Source: Archilochus colubris (Eukaryota; Chordata; Aves; Apodiformes; Trochilidae). Taken from it: a stretch of DNA of 64,000 bases. The DNA lies in NCBI GenBank assembly GCA_023079485.1, contig CM041084.1, positions 131,018,792-131,082,791 of the forward strand, given 5' to 3'. Shown here in pieces: positions 12,601 through 27,600 of this stretch (the stretch's first letter is position 1; every line of letters starts with the position of its first letter). A program made the translations under genes and the position numbers. The notes below the pieces were generated by a model. That model was not told the origin of the DNA, did no database searches, and was given only the letters and a program-made list of their open reading frames with translations.

Positions 12601-15600
12601 CAGCCATTGATCCAGAAAACTGAAAAATAAACCACTTTCAGCATGATACAGGCCAGGAGAGAGGCAATTTTCCTTTCAACTGAGTGGAAGACAGTTTTTG
12701 GTGCAAACTGAAAGGAAAAGGTTTTAGTATTTAGTTAGTACTCCTTTTTTGAGACCCCCTCAACTGTAAATGCCCTTGACTCTACAAGTAATATGTTGTT
12801 CTGTTGACTAATTAAATCTTTCCCAGTTCCCTGGAAAACTCAATTTGTAGGTGTTCAGTAAAAAAGTTATCTGAAGTTATCTGAAGTTTAGTATTGTAAC
12901 TCTTCACTGATTTTACATGCTTTGAACGATTCTTTTGAACCTGTCTTTTCCATGATCATTTCCATTGGTCAAGCTAAGGAGCTAGAAAAAAATCACAGAG
13001 AAACAGAGCAGCCTTCCCCCAGCTTTGTAGGTTTGGGGCCATTTTCCCTGCAACTCCTTTACTCAGCACTGTAGGAGAGAGTGCAAAACTAGGCACAGGA
13101 TCAAATAAATAAAAAAAAAGCTTATCACAGCCCTCAATATTCCCTTTCTGGTACTTAAAAAGGAATCTATATGAAGAAGAGTGAGGGATTTCAGGCAGAT
13201 ACTAGCTGAGAAGTGGTAGTATGTTCTGTAATTGCTAAGGAACCATCATATTTGGAACTGAAGCCTTTACTCCTGAATCAAATTTAATTTACAGGTTAGT
13301 AGCTGGCTTTGTAACTTAGAGACAGTAACAGTAGTCACCACTGCCCTCCAGATGATGCACAGAAAATAAGCTTATCCCAATTGTCATCACTAACAGTTAC
13401 AGAGGAAGGTGAATGTGATTTGAATCTAAAAATATGAATTCTTTTAAATACGATTTTTGTGAGAGGAAAGATAGAGGCAGAGGGGTGTTAAAAGTCTATC
13501 AGGTTCATATTTTTCATTTTTCAGAAAGTTAGATTACTTCCAAATGAGGTTACTGAAAGAAAGTCAAGGTTGCAAAGACAAGCACTCAGATTAAGGAAAG
13601 TCAGATTAAATTTGCCCATGCATCCTTATTTCAGCTTACTTGGGTGCTTATAATAAAACAATCTTCTGTTACACAGTTCATTTGGTTTGGTTTAGGTTGG
13701 GGTGTTTTTGGATTGGGTTGTTTCTCCTTCCCTCCCACAACAAGACCCCTGCCTCAATCAGTGCACAGGATGGACGACACTGAAGATGAAGGGCTGCAGG
13801 ATGAGCAAGCTGTTCATGCCTTGCTTGCTGCACCATTTGGGAGGTGTGTAGCAAGGCAGCAACAGCTTGGTAAGGACAGGGGGAAGCACTGTCTTGTATT
13901 TCATGCTACTGATCGTTACTCTGGAGAACTGGAACCTACTTCTGCCACATCTAAGCACACATCACAGAACTTTGTGAAACAAGTTTTTACAGATGATCGT
14001 GATACATTTTACTCATTTCTGGACACCTAGAAGGTGCCTTATACACAGAAATAATAAACATTCACAGAACAACTAAAACTACTATTAATCCAGCTCTAGA
14101 ATATTCTGAAGTAACAGCTACTCAAAAAAAAGAGATTAGGCCCTCAGCATCGTAAACAAAACCCTGAAAAATTAATCACTTTGCATACAGAAAAACTTTA
14201 AACTGTAATACCTTCAAGAGATGAGCTGCAATATTATCCCCATTTTATTAACAGGGATATGAGGAACAATTAAGGTCTGTAAGTGACTAAAATTCAATGA
14301 CAGCACCATACAAAAATCCCGCAAGGAATTTCATTCCTTATTCAGTGCAAGGTTTGTATGGAGTGCAATAAGTAAGGAATGGGGCCACACACTGAATGAT
14401 GAGGATAAAAAGAAATATTGAATAGCTACCCATTCGGTGAGCACCGTCCATCTTGTGCACTGAATGAGGTAGTCCTGTGGAAAAAATAGTATGACGGTGT
14501 AATTAAAGACCATTTCACAATGAATACCCATGAAGAGCACATGGGTAACCTTATTTTTGGCATTTCCTAATTTTTGAGTGCTTGACTTAGCAACCTTGTT
14601 CTGCTACATACTTTTTACATAAGTATTTCATAGATATTTTTAAATGGTGTGAGTAACTGGCATTAGCAGAAGGGTCTTTCTTTCACCTTTCTTAATACAT
14701 GTCATCTGCAAGTAGCCTTTCTTATTGGAGGCATTAAAATATACTATAAAACTTGAAAAATATTAAGTATTGTTTCTCTAAAAAGTTTACTAGTGATATA
14801 ATGGGGATATGAGTCATATCAAGGTGGAAAAGCACTTCTCATGTAAAATTAACATGTGGATGTGAAACACATGTCTTTTACAATCAATAAAACAGCTTAG
14901 TATTCTTAACTACTGAATTCTTATAAATGGCTACCAGAGTAATAAAAATGTTATCTCAGCACCTCTGAAAGGCTAGGACACATTTCAGGTGCTAAATTTG
15001 AAGATACACATCTATGAAGAATGCAGCCTTTATTTCAAATGTTCTTGAAAATGCACAGAAAGTTTATTTTCAAAGTATTTTCATCATATTGTTGAGCTCA
15101 CCCTCTTCCTCTTTAGTTTCTTTGTTGCTGGTTGGAAAGCACACTGAGACACAAGCGTGCAGAATGTTGCGGTTTCCATCACATCTATGGCCAAGGAAAG
15201 TCTGCAGCACCTGGGGATTCTGATCCAAGACAACTGCTTGTTCAAGATTCATCAGGTATTGTCTGCAAGCCTCGTAGTCACATCGGAGGATGTGCTGCAT
15301 TAATGTTTGTTTCTGTACTCAAAAGAATGCAATATTTTAACAATTTAAAATACAAAAGGCAGACAGAAGAGCCTCCTACATATTTCTAGTTTTCTGTTTT
15401 GGAAATTAATAGGAAGGTCTAAATCTAGAGATTAAGAGAAACTGTTGAGAATACACATCACCTCAATTACAGCACTGTGAAAGACAGAAAAGGACATGCA
15501 TTCAGGCACAGACAAGTTAAAGGAAAGGAGAGGCTTAACCAGCAGAAGCCATTGGGCTCACAAAAACATGCCTCTGGCTTCACAGCTGGGTTCTTGAAAC

Positions 15601-18600
15601 AGATTACTGCTATTTGATGGAACCTGGGAAAAGTACAGGTGAAAAAACTCAGGAGTCTACTAGCTCCTATATATTTGTTTTAAACACGTGAAACACAAGC
15701 TGAGAAGCAAATGAACAGAAGCTGTTGAAGGTCTGGAAGGCGCCACCCCCAATATAACAAGGTTTTCCACAGTGATGGAAAACTCCACTGTGAAATCAGT
15801 CTCAGTCTAACAGCTGTGGCAGCATAGCACCCAGCAGATCTAACTAAAGTGAACCAAATGACTGACAGATTTATAGAAGTAAGATATATAAATTCACAGC
15901 AGAACTATTCAAGCAGCACCACAGATGACTATGGAACTCTACAAGTGATTCAAGTGAAAAAAATTTTGCTCGACTCAATTTCCTAGTGTATGGTCCAAAT
16001 ACAAGATTAAAAAAAATAAACTACATTCATAAGAAAATAAGTTTTTTGACCCCTCAGAAAACCTCTGCACCCATAAAACAAATAAAATTGGGTCCTGGTA
16101 GATATATTTTAAAAGTAACCTAAAAAGTACCTAAAACAAGATTACCATTTAAGCCTGATAAAGAACCATGCAACCCCAAGATTGATATTTGATTTTACTA
16201 TGTCAATTTATTTGTGCTTTCATTTTTCTAAGAGAACATTCCATTGAAATTAATCTTTGAAACAGTGACAATACAAATCACTATCTAAAATGAAGCAGCT
16301 TTAAGCATAGCTTTAAAACCAAACCAAAAAAAAGCACACAGTTCTGTAGTAAAGAAAACATTTTACCTCAACAGCCATAATGATAATAGCAGCTTTCTTC
16401 TTAATGGTCGAGTTAGCAGGAAGATTTGTTAAGGAATGAACACCCATTCCAAGACTACTGATAGGTGGAAGATCAAGCCAGTCAGGGTCTCGTATCCCAC
16501 CCATACAATCTTTTGCCATTGGATAGATTGTACCATTTCCATCTCTAAGAATAATAGGAGATTCCTACAATTGGGATAAAAGTTCTCGTTAAGTCTCCAG
16601 AATTTATGAATATTATCATTTCCAAATGGTGCTTACCTGCCAATAATGACAACAATTTACCTAAAATTCTCATTTGTGCCACTTTCTCCTCTCATTACAA
16701 CTGGCACAGCATGTATGATTCCCCTTCTCAAATGCCTGAAATGTGCTTTACATAGCAAATAATATTAAAAGGTTCTTTTTTAATGATATAGGTTCATTGA
16801 AACATACAGTACCTATAGTTTTAGCTTACTTAATTCTCCAGTGAAAGTTGAACATATTGAAACAAAGCATTCAAATTCAGTTCCTTTGCAAAAATGTCTC
16901 CTTCCCCTATCCTAAGAAAATATAGTGTGTTTGTAGAAGTTACTAAATTTTTTCTCAGCCTTCTTCATGGTTGTCTGCACTTTAAATCAAGGTGTATAAT
17001 CAGATGTTGGATGGTAGAAAGAGTTGCACACAACCTCACTACATATTTTTTAATATCAAATACAGATTAGTATTTTTTTCTGTTAACATTTCTATTCATT
17101 GTCCAGAGCAGATTTTAATCAGACCCTATCCCAATATATAGCTAGATAACAAGTTCACACTAACACAGGAACTATGTCAAGTTTTTTCCCCTCCTTTTTT
17201 ATTTTTCATTCAAGGTAGAATTTGAGTAGGATTAATAAAAGTGCTTAAGTAGCCTAGATTTCTTATTTCCCTCATGTCTTCAAGATATTAATGGTAGCAG
17301 CAAGCCTTTCATGACCTGTTTGAAGAACTATTTCCTTGCTAGTCTTTGGGAAGCACCTTACAAAAAAGGCTGTACTGTCTTATTCACAGATGACGGAAAG
17401 TGAAGTGCAGTGAGGGGAAATGATTAAGATGCAAAACCACAAACCTGTCCAGCTGTAAAAATAGCAACACTTCTCTCATTCTGACCCAGGAATGCAATGC
17501 TGCTGGTAGGGAAATTATTTTCCTGTTCAGCCTTTCCTGTGGCAAGGTCAAATATGCAGTATCGAACCCAGCTCCCAGTTTTCAGAACAGCATGAACTCC
17601 TTCAAGGATACATAGAGAAAAAAGTTAATGTCTCTTACTAATGGCATCCAGTACAAGAACTCCTAACTAAAGCACTTTCAAGGACTTACTAGTATCAATG
17701 GAAACAACTGATTAAGTTAGTTTAACAGTAGTTGTTTTCCATCAGGAGGAGACAGTTATTATAAGGATCCAACAGAGTATCTTACAGGCTAAGTCCTACT
17801 TACCTTTTGAATCCACATTTACTGCTAGTATCTCTGCTTTTTCAGGAATACAGAGTTTTTTAGGTGTCCTCTGAAAACAGTCAGGAACTTTAGGAGTTCC
17901 ACCAGTTTTTACAACCTGAAAACATATGTAAAATTTTAAGATGCTATTAAGTGCACAGTGCTAACACTTCAAAACACTGTTTTTTTTAATATTTCACAAA
18001 AATATACCTGCAGTTCATCTATTCTGAGTAGCCTACAATCTTGGAGAAGAGAAGAAGGATCAGGATCTGAATTAGAACTGCTCTGACAGTTTGCATTACT
18101 GGAGGTTCCTGGAAATTTCACAGCAACGTAAGCACCATCCACTTTTAGCACCTACAGGCAGAAAACATTGCAGTTTTACCAAAAGCTCTGAAGAGAAACT
18201 GTTTACATTGATTTGCTTCAAAATAATGCACACTTTAAGTAAAAACATGTAAGTTTAAAATAACCAGTGATAAAATCCTCTTTGTCATTAGCCTTGTTGT
18301 TGTGCTAACATTACTGAAATATTAAAAACTTGGATTTCTTAATGACTTCTTTAGTATCCTGAATCAAATCAAAGGTCCTTCCATTTCAGCATCCTATGTC
18401 CAACAGGAACAAACAATAACAGACAAGTGAAGCTTCTACTGATACTTTTCCTGGTATCTTTCCAGCTTCTATCTACTGTAAATAGAAGGAAAAATTAATA
18501 TTTAATAACCTACATAGACCTTTCTCTTCTTAATTTGTCCATTCACTTTTGGAAGAAAACAGTATTCTTATGGAAATGAGTTCCAAACACAACCAAATAA

Positions 18601-21600
18601 TCTAATTAAAAAACATCTACACAGGCTTTTTTTTGTTTGTTTTCCCCCCCATGTAAGAATTTTATAGCCTCTGTTGCAGAATCTTAGTTCTCATTCCTCA
18701 AGATGTGTTGGCTTACAGGTTTATTATCTGTTCTTTAGACTTAATTATAAAGTTCTCCAGTCAGTCCCTTACAACTGAAGGATACAGACAAGTCTATCCA
18801 GACACACTTCATGCATCTTTGTATTCCTCTGCCCTCCAAGGAAATGGAAACTGTTCTACCTCACACTGACAGAGTAATTTTTGAGACATTAAGCCTCTCT
18901 AAAGAGTTGCTGCCATGCATATCTAATCAGAATTGTCAAAATAGGTTTCCTCGATACTGAAACTTCTTATGCTATCACAAACAGCAAGGCCTCTTGAGTT
19001 TCTGGTTGAGACAGTAATTTTTTTCAAAAGGAAAACAAAGCTAAGAGGAAAGGGGAACAGGGGGAAGGATAGACAATATTCTAACTTTAAGTAGAATTAA
19101 GATCTCAGTCTTGGTCAAAATTACATGCAAGTAATTGTCAATCTTGATTAGGCCCTAATTTCATAAGTTTCTACATAGAAAGTTCTTACAAAGCAATATT
19201 AAAGATCTGGATGTAATCAAATTCATTTAAAATGTCCCTGACAATAAAGAACACCTTTTGAATTTTCAAGATACTGCAGGTAATAAAAATCCAGCCATTT
19301 CCATGTTTTCTCACAGTATCTCTTGCTAGGTGCAGCCTATCAAGCATACTAGACAAAATAATGTATTGACAAATATGAAAGTATTAGCATATTTTTGAAT
19401 ATTTTTGAATTTTGAATATTATTATGGATAGAATCAGAGCACTTGTTCCCCATACAAGTAAACATCAGTCTAGCAGCACCCTTTCTAGTTCTAAATAGTA
19501 GAGCCTCACCAATGGCTGCAAGAATACTATGCAAAAATGTCACAAATCAGATCAAGTCAAAAGATTAATGAACATTAACTCTGATCTAGACAGACCTCTA
19601 TTGAAACTTGAAAGACAACACTTCTCGTTGGAAGGATTCAACCTCAGATGGAACTCAAACAAAAACCAGAGAGTTAAAGCAACTCTTATTACTCCTGAAT
19701 CATTACACAAGGTGGGATTTTTTACCTTACATATCAGTAAGTTTAGTGCAATGCATAACATGTTCTGGTCAAAAAACATCTGACAAATTACCAGGGCTTT
19801 CTCCAACATTCACAGGCTTCATGCCCATGCAGTTTACTCAATGACTGCCCTTCAAGAGAACCTAAGTGTAGCTCCTTGGACACCAAGCTTTGTAACATCA
19901 ATTACTTCAACTCAAAACACTGCTTCAAAGCCTTTCCAATTTTCTGAAACACCAAAGACAACAAACTCCCAGGCTACATAGGAATGGTATGTTCTCACAC
20001 AAGATGGTCATGCCACTGAGGCCATCCATATAAGAAAAAGTGACTTCTCAGAAACTCATGCATTAAAAGGCCATGGAAGACCAGATGAGGGTATGTTTGG
20101 GTGGACTCTGAAAGGGCAGGACTTCTTAAGCCATGAAATCTTAAGAGCACAAACCCACATAATTAGGTTTTTGCAGTCTAAACCACTGTACATATTTAAA
20201 AATTATTTATGGGCATTATATATTTATTCACCCTAACATTATGCTGATGTGTATCTAGAAGCCAGTTAAAACAGGTGTAACTCTTCACAATCTCACCAGA
20301 CAGCTGGGAGCCATTGCACAAGTCATGAAAAGCAATCTTTTGGATAAAACCACATCTGCTTTTCCATATTATGGTTCAATTTCAAGTACCAGAATGTTAT
20401 TTTTAGGATTCATCATGTTCTCTTCACAACACATTCATTCTATTACCATTATTGTGTTATGGATAAATAAAAATGCACCAAAAACCATGCTAGCCAGAAA
20501 CATTTTCAAGTATCCCCCCAAATATTATTTTTTACCTCTTTGCTTATCTAAAAGGAAAAAACGATTTATCTCTCTCTCCCCAGAGATAGTAGGACAGTGT
20601 ATTTTAGACAAACCTTGCCAACAGGAACATTCTTAACGTCCTCCACAAACACAACTTCCCTCAGAGACCACTGTTCTTCATTAACTTTCTCCTCCTCTTT
20701 TGGGGCAGGAGTAGACCGTCGCCTCTCTGATACAGAAAAGTAATTACATTAAAAAAAAAAAAAGACTTGAAATACTTCATGAAGGCATCAAAATGCAATG
20801 TGTAGTAAACACCAAACCTTTCTCACCCAGAAGTATTAACAATGGTCAAATCTAGAAAGAGAGGCTAACAAGAATCTGAATTTAAAACCACCTAAATAAA
20901 AATTTTAACACTATACCATCCCACTTCCACGTTTTTCTATCGCATTTGCACTAACAAATCCTATCTGATTAAGAAAGTAAATTTTAAGCACTTTTAAGCA
21001 AAATTATAATACAATAAATTGTTTAGGCAGGGCTCAGATATTCATGCTCTAAGTAACAAAGCTGACATTGTAAGCTTGTTCATAAACCCTTCATTCAGTC
21101 CTGCTACAGACTGTAATGCTTTAAGATCACCTTCAGGAAGTCTGCTTGTCCACTACATATGGATTTATTGGTGAACATCTAGAAGAGTAGCAAATGAGGC
21201 AGAAAATAGCTATTCAGGCTAATAGCAATTGCAATACAGTTAGATTTGCTGCAAAGATATTATCTGAACATTATCTGTAATACACTCAGGATCTAAATTT
21301 AATATGTAACATGTCTAAAACAGCCCCAGCAAAAACTTCAGATCTCCTGAATTGATTGTTGAGTACAATTAATATTACCAGCATGTTTAAAGTAAGAAGC
21401 AGAGAATTTCTAATATGCTCATTGTGGAAATAAATTCAATGCTATTTCAGAATTCCAAGCAAAGTTACAGTAAGTGAAAAATTACAGGTGAAAGAATTGC
21501 AAAACAGAAGAAATCAGCAGCAAAAGATTCTACCAGTGAAATTAACTAGTACTGCAGATATGAGCATACAAGATTCTCAGTCACTGAATGAGCCCATTTG

Positions 21601-24600
21601 ACTCTCTGGGTGAATGCTTATAGCTGCAGTATGTGAATAATTAGAAGAAACATGAGCAGAGATAAGATTTCTTCAAATTATGGCATTGAAATCAAACCTG
21701 TGTAAACACCTGGGTTTAAACAAAGAAAAAAGCTTGAGAGGTCAGTTACATGAATTCTAATAAATTTTAAGTACAAACTGTACTACAAAAGTTCTCTGAT
21801 TAGCTTTGTTAGTAAAGTATGTCTGCTTTAAGACTTTTTATGTCATAGATAACAAAGTACTAGTGTATGTACTGAAATTCACCTGCAAGGCAAGCTATGC
21901 AAGAACAGCTTATCTTAAAAGAATTTAAAAAAAAAAAAAAAAAAAAAGAAAAAAGAAAAAAGAAGTCCAACTTCTGAGCTGTAATGAAACTCACTATCAC
22001 AGTGCAATTAAACATAAACAACTTTATTTTTAGACTTCCTCTTGAGCAGCTCCTGAAGGTAACTTTTGATTCTGAGAATCAATGCTTGCTTAGATGCTTG
22101 CTTAGATACCCCTTACATCAAGTAGTCACTGCTTATACATTTAAATTTAATACTGACAATTCACTGATTATCTAGTCTATTATAAAAGCCTTAGCAGATA
22201 CTGTAGGTCAGACTGAAAGCCCAAAAACCATCCTAAAATTAACACAGGTGTTCACAGAACTGTCTTTTATGAAGCCTTCTTATCTACACAAATATTTTAG
22301 GTTACTACAGTATACCCATTACTTACTATATGGCATCGATGCACTGCTTGCTATTGAAGATGCATCACTACAGGTGGAAGCTGGGGATGGTGGAGGACCC
22401 ATCTCAGTTTTCACTGGCTCCTGTTTGCTTTCAGGTCTAGAAGTAAAGGTGTTACTTAGAATGAAGAAAGAAAATCTGAAATGTTTTCCATGACAATGGA
22501 CAAAGTGTTGGTATGTCCCAGTCATGTTCCTTTAGTAATACTTCAATGAAATAACTCCATACTAGTGACCATCATCTTAACTGGCAAAGTTATATATCTA
22601 ATGGAAATGATGCTATGCTGCTTAATCAGGGATTAGCTTTATAATATCTACTGAGCATAGATAAAATACTACAGAAAATAGTAGTCCTTGTGTGTCCTTG
22701 GACACACTTCATTTGAAGACAGGAAGAATTATTAGTTTTATACAGTAACCTGGAACTCTAAAACTGCTGAACTTCTTCAAGCTTTTATTAAAACTGTTTA
22801 AATCTGTTTTAAGAAGCATTTAAATGGCAACTGTCAACCTAATTATTTTTATTTTTTTCAACTATGGAGAAGCCCTGCCATGAAGGGCCTGAAAACAGCT
22901 AGTTCCTTCTACATTTTGCATTTCTATAATAGTTTCACATAACTGAGACACCTTTCCGCACATTCAGCAGTTTACAAAGAAAGCTAGAATCTTGTAAAGA
23001 AGGCAAAAATTTCAAATGGATAAAAACCTGAGGTTCCTTCTTTCCTATTTTTAATCACCAATTCAAGAGACTACCAAAGAAAAGCTCTGTGTGTATGTGT
23101 GTTCTCAACACTTACTTTGCCTCAGTAGTTTTGCTAGCTTTCTCCATGTTTTTCAAGCTCTCAGGTGACCGAAGCTGAAATCGACAGCTATCGTTCATGT
23201 TCCAAACAGATTCCATTAACACTCCCACTTTAGGAATTCCAGCACTGATTGAAAAAGCAACTGCTCCAGCATGATACAGGGGGTTATTTCTTAAACACAC
23301 CTACAGACAAAAATATTTATTTCTATGAGAACAATACATTATACTGAGGGAAATTATATATGCATGCATTCTCTTGGTGATAAATGTAGTAGCAAAAAAA
23401 CCAAACCAAACCAAACCAAAACAGTTTACAGTTTATGTAACTACATGATGAAAAGTTAGCACAATGTACTCTGCACTTTGCTGAGAAAAAGAAGAGGGTG
23501 CACTGCAATTCACAGCAGAAGGTAAAAGCTTTAGCAGTGCAGCTTTAAAATATGTAATATTTAGATGTTCAACCACAATAGGAACAATTCATCCCAGAGT
23601 TTATTAGAATGGATCTGGAATCAAAAGAAATGCATTACCTGGGAAGGAGCTGTTTTGCCTCATACTAGTTCTAGCACTAAATCACAAAAAGAATTCTATG
23701 GTTCTATACCAGCCATTAACTTCTTTGTTAAAAGCTTCAAACCAAAAGCCTCTCATCACATAAATAAACCAAACTCATACTTAACCCAAAGTGCTGATAC
23801 TTAAAACACCAGATCATTTGCAAAAGTATATGCTCTACTGAGAAACATATTTCTATACTTACTTCCTCTCACAATACAGGGTCAGTAGATAAGTTAAAAC
23901 AGAAGTACTTTGTATGAATACAGCTTGTTCCTCTGTGTTTACAGCAATAATCATACTTGAAAAAACAGTAACAACACTAACAGGACATGCTTTTGTGTAT
24001 AGAGAGAATAGAACCTAACTTGTTTTAGGTTTTTTAAGAGCAGGTTGTAAGGATATAGCACTGTAAAAACATCATTTGTGATGGCTGCACTTGCCTGGGT
24101 TCCAACGGTAATGTTTGGCATAGAGGAAATACCAGCACTTGACTTCGGCTTTTTATTTTTTGCTCTGGCCTTTTCTAGCATTTTCTTCCTTTGGCTGAAA
24201 GGAACAACACCCCTGTGGAAAAACACGTATTATTTTTTAGAAACACTATTAAATACATTGTGTTTAACTCCAAACACTTTATTCCACCTCCACAATGTAG
24301 TCACAATCAAACACAAATATCTGTGCCACCTTATCCAAAATCCCAAAGCTCTGCTGAAATGACATCTTTTTCTATATTCACTCTCACTTTCCAAATTCAC
24401 CTAAGCTACTCAGTTGATTAGGATGAGGAAGGAGAGCACGTGATACATCACTGCCAAACAGCTTTCCTTCCAGTTCAAAATTTCCACGACTTCTGTTGCA
24501 GACCGTATGCACCAGTCACAGCTCTCAAGTTGCAGGTTGTCCCCTCTGAACTTGAGGACAGCTTTCCCAACTCCAGTTGTAATTTCCAGACTTTGCAGTC

Positions 24601-27600
24601 ATTTCTTTTTAAATTCTAAAAGCCTCACTTTCTCATCAGAGACATGGCTGACTGAGTCTAGGACTTGTATGATTTAAGCTGCAAGAGGTGAAAAGAGGAC
24701 ACTTCTTTTTGCAATTGGATCCACTCAGTTCAGCTGAAAACTCCCACATTCACAGTGAAGCATGCTTACTATTTTGGTACCTCATGTTTTACCCAGTGGG
24801 TTATACAGTTAGATGTTTTCACTTGAAAACCTCAATCATGTTAAATAAAACATGAAAATCATCAATCAATGCTGGGAATGGAAATTCTGTCTAGTGAACT
24901 ACAAATCATTGTAAATAAGGATATCAATAGTAACAAAGGCTACTGTCTGTGTCAACCTGATTAGTATCAAATCATCACTGCTGACTTTCAGGCTTTCCCA
25001 GAAAGGCCATGTTGATTAATAAATAAATTGCTCTCAAAGATTATATATAACTGTTAATAAATCTTTTAATATATATTGCACTTATTCTAAAAGCAGTAAA
25101 AAACCCGGGTTCTAATAACCAGGTATCTCCAATGTTATGGCTTATTAGTTTCTGCACTAAGAGGAATTACTCTTAGTAATTAAAGAGGTATGTCATCTTT
25201 GACACAATGAAACAGCCAAGAACCAGAAAGCTATAATTTGGAGATTTGGAACTATAAGAATAAAATTCAGTTGTATTTAAGTTTACAATCCTAGCTGCAA
25301 TTCTACTTAAATATTTTCCAAGGAGTTATTAGAATTTAATGAGAAAGCTGTTTTATCAAATCAGTTTTCAGTGCTTGGATTTTCAAACCACCATCTAATA
25401 TTTAACCCATCCATGCTTCAAACCTATTTAAGCTTCAAGCATAAGTACTGCAATGACTCCTGACCGCTGACAAAAATAAGGTATTCTGACCATGTGTTAA
25501 AAATATTAAATGCATTCAAATTAGAAATCAATTTCAGAACTCTCTTAGGAATGTTATTTTGAGGAGGTTTTTTTTAAATTTTATTTTAAATTAGGGTTAG
25601 TTATCAACTTGTCAAATTTTGTATTTTACAATGTTTTCAAATGCTGTATTTTAACAACAAGCTCCAGAGGGAGCATCTGATCTTATTTCTCCCTTCTTTA
25701 AGATTTGGGTCACAAACTAACTGACCAAATTTTTCTAACAGTGCTTGAGAGAAGAATGTGGACCTCATGTGTGGGGAAGTTTGTTCCATATTTATAATCC
25801 AAAAGTGGCCTGAAAGCCATAAAGTTTATTCTCTGATACTGTGTAGTAGTGATGTAAGTGAACACTAGAGCATTTATACATATCTCCTAAAAGAATAAGA
25901 TTATTCCTTAAAGATATTATAATTGGATCCCAAAGCTCTAGATATTAAAGATAATAAACATAATTCAAAAAGGGGATCAAAGCTCAAGCACACAGATACA
26001 AGACTCAAAACAGCTGTGGTTTAGTAGATTTGCAATGCAGCTGAGAGCCCGGGACATGAAGACATCCAATGGATCTACACTGTTGTACATGAAAAACACA
26101 GTATTTACTTACCACCAGTACAAGTTATTCTCTAGTTGAGCACAGGTATACAGAGCACAACAGTGTAAAGAAACGATCCGTTCTCCCTGAAGCTCTGAGT
26201 ATGTCTGTGCAGTGTGTTCTAATTTAGAAGCTACAGAGCTTAAAGTTTCATCTACCCATGTAGCAACCTAGGGAGGAGGGGAAAAAAGGAACAAAGAAGG
26301 TGGAAGAGGGGTGGGGAAATGAAAAAGCAAAGTTGAGTCTTAATTGTAGTATTTGCTCCTTTTAAAAGGAAAAAAAGAACGACAACACAAAAAACAAATT
26401 ACTCCCTCATAAATTTTATACCCTACCAAACCTGACACCCTTTCTTCCCCCAGAAAAGAGCCTGCCAGATTTTTTTCCTCTATTTCCAGTTCCAGTCACA
26501 ACAGGTTAAAAAAAAATGTCATAAAAATACTTCAACAAGTGCATAAGTGCATATAATTTACCAAATCAGTTTAAAGTTTACGCTTAACATGGCAGAACAG
26601 TATATTTAGTTAGCTTACTTTATAGCACTGAAAGCTTCAATGCCCTTAGTTTTTCTAGTAAATATACACAGAACATTAACAAGCTTCTCTATTCTTAAAC
26701 CAGTGTCAGTTTCTACTGTAACAGCAAAAATTCAAGTATTTCAGATAATCAAGTAAAACAGCTATCTTTTCACTGTTTTACCTTTAAATCTGCCAGATTT
26801 TGGGGTTTATGGGTTTTTTGCATTTTTACAGAACACCAGTTGAGTTTCTACTTTGTTTTTACATGTGCATAGAGTAAAGCAATTGGAATGAAAGAACTAA
26901 TTAAGTACTTTCTACAACTGATGAAGAATCAACTTCTCTGTAATATACTGCAAGTAGCTGAGAAAAACAGCTTTGTCAAATTCTGCAAACAGCACCCATC
27001 TCATACCTTGTTATTTTCAGTGGCAACAGTTGCTCTAATGCTATTTGCAGAAAGAAGCACTATCTTTTCATTGGTTAATCCCAAGAACATGGCTCGTGGA
27101 TGATGTAGTGAAGGATTCTTTGGAAACAAGAAAATATTTTAGATTCTCAAAGTATATAAATAATTCTGAAGGTATGAATTTAAAGATATACAGTACCTGT
27201 GCATTTCTGTAAGGCTCTGATTCACTCCACTTCCACTGATAGAGTTCTCCTTTACTGCTAACAGCCACAAGCTCAGAATACAGAGCTCCAATAGAAATAA
27301 ACTTTGTTCCATCCTACAAATACAGAAATACAAAGTCTAAGACAGCAATATTATAAATACATAAAAACATACATAGGGAAAAAAAACAAACTTGTAACTG
27401 CTAAGTTGTTGGGGTTTTTTTCAGAATTCCCATGAATGTTGAAGCTGAAAGTTAAGTTACATCCAGCTTGTCTCAAGCTGAGCATGCCCTCAAACTCACA
27501 CAAAACACATTACTGCTTCTGACAAAATGAAGGAAGAAGGAAAGAGATTTATATAGCTATATATTATTACATATTAAATATGTATTTTTATATATGTATT

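Noticed and set aside
24091..24095. GT four bases past the GC donor of exon 13 (GCAA|GTGCAG) as the true donor
   Set aside because: It would add four bases and shift the frame into exon 14, breaking the conserved [12 protein letters not shown] sequence.
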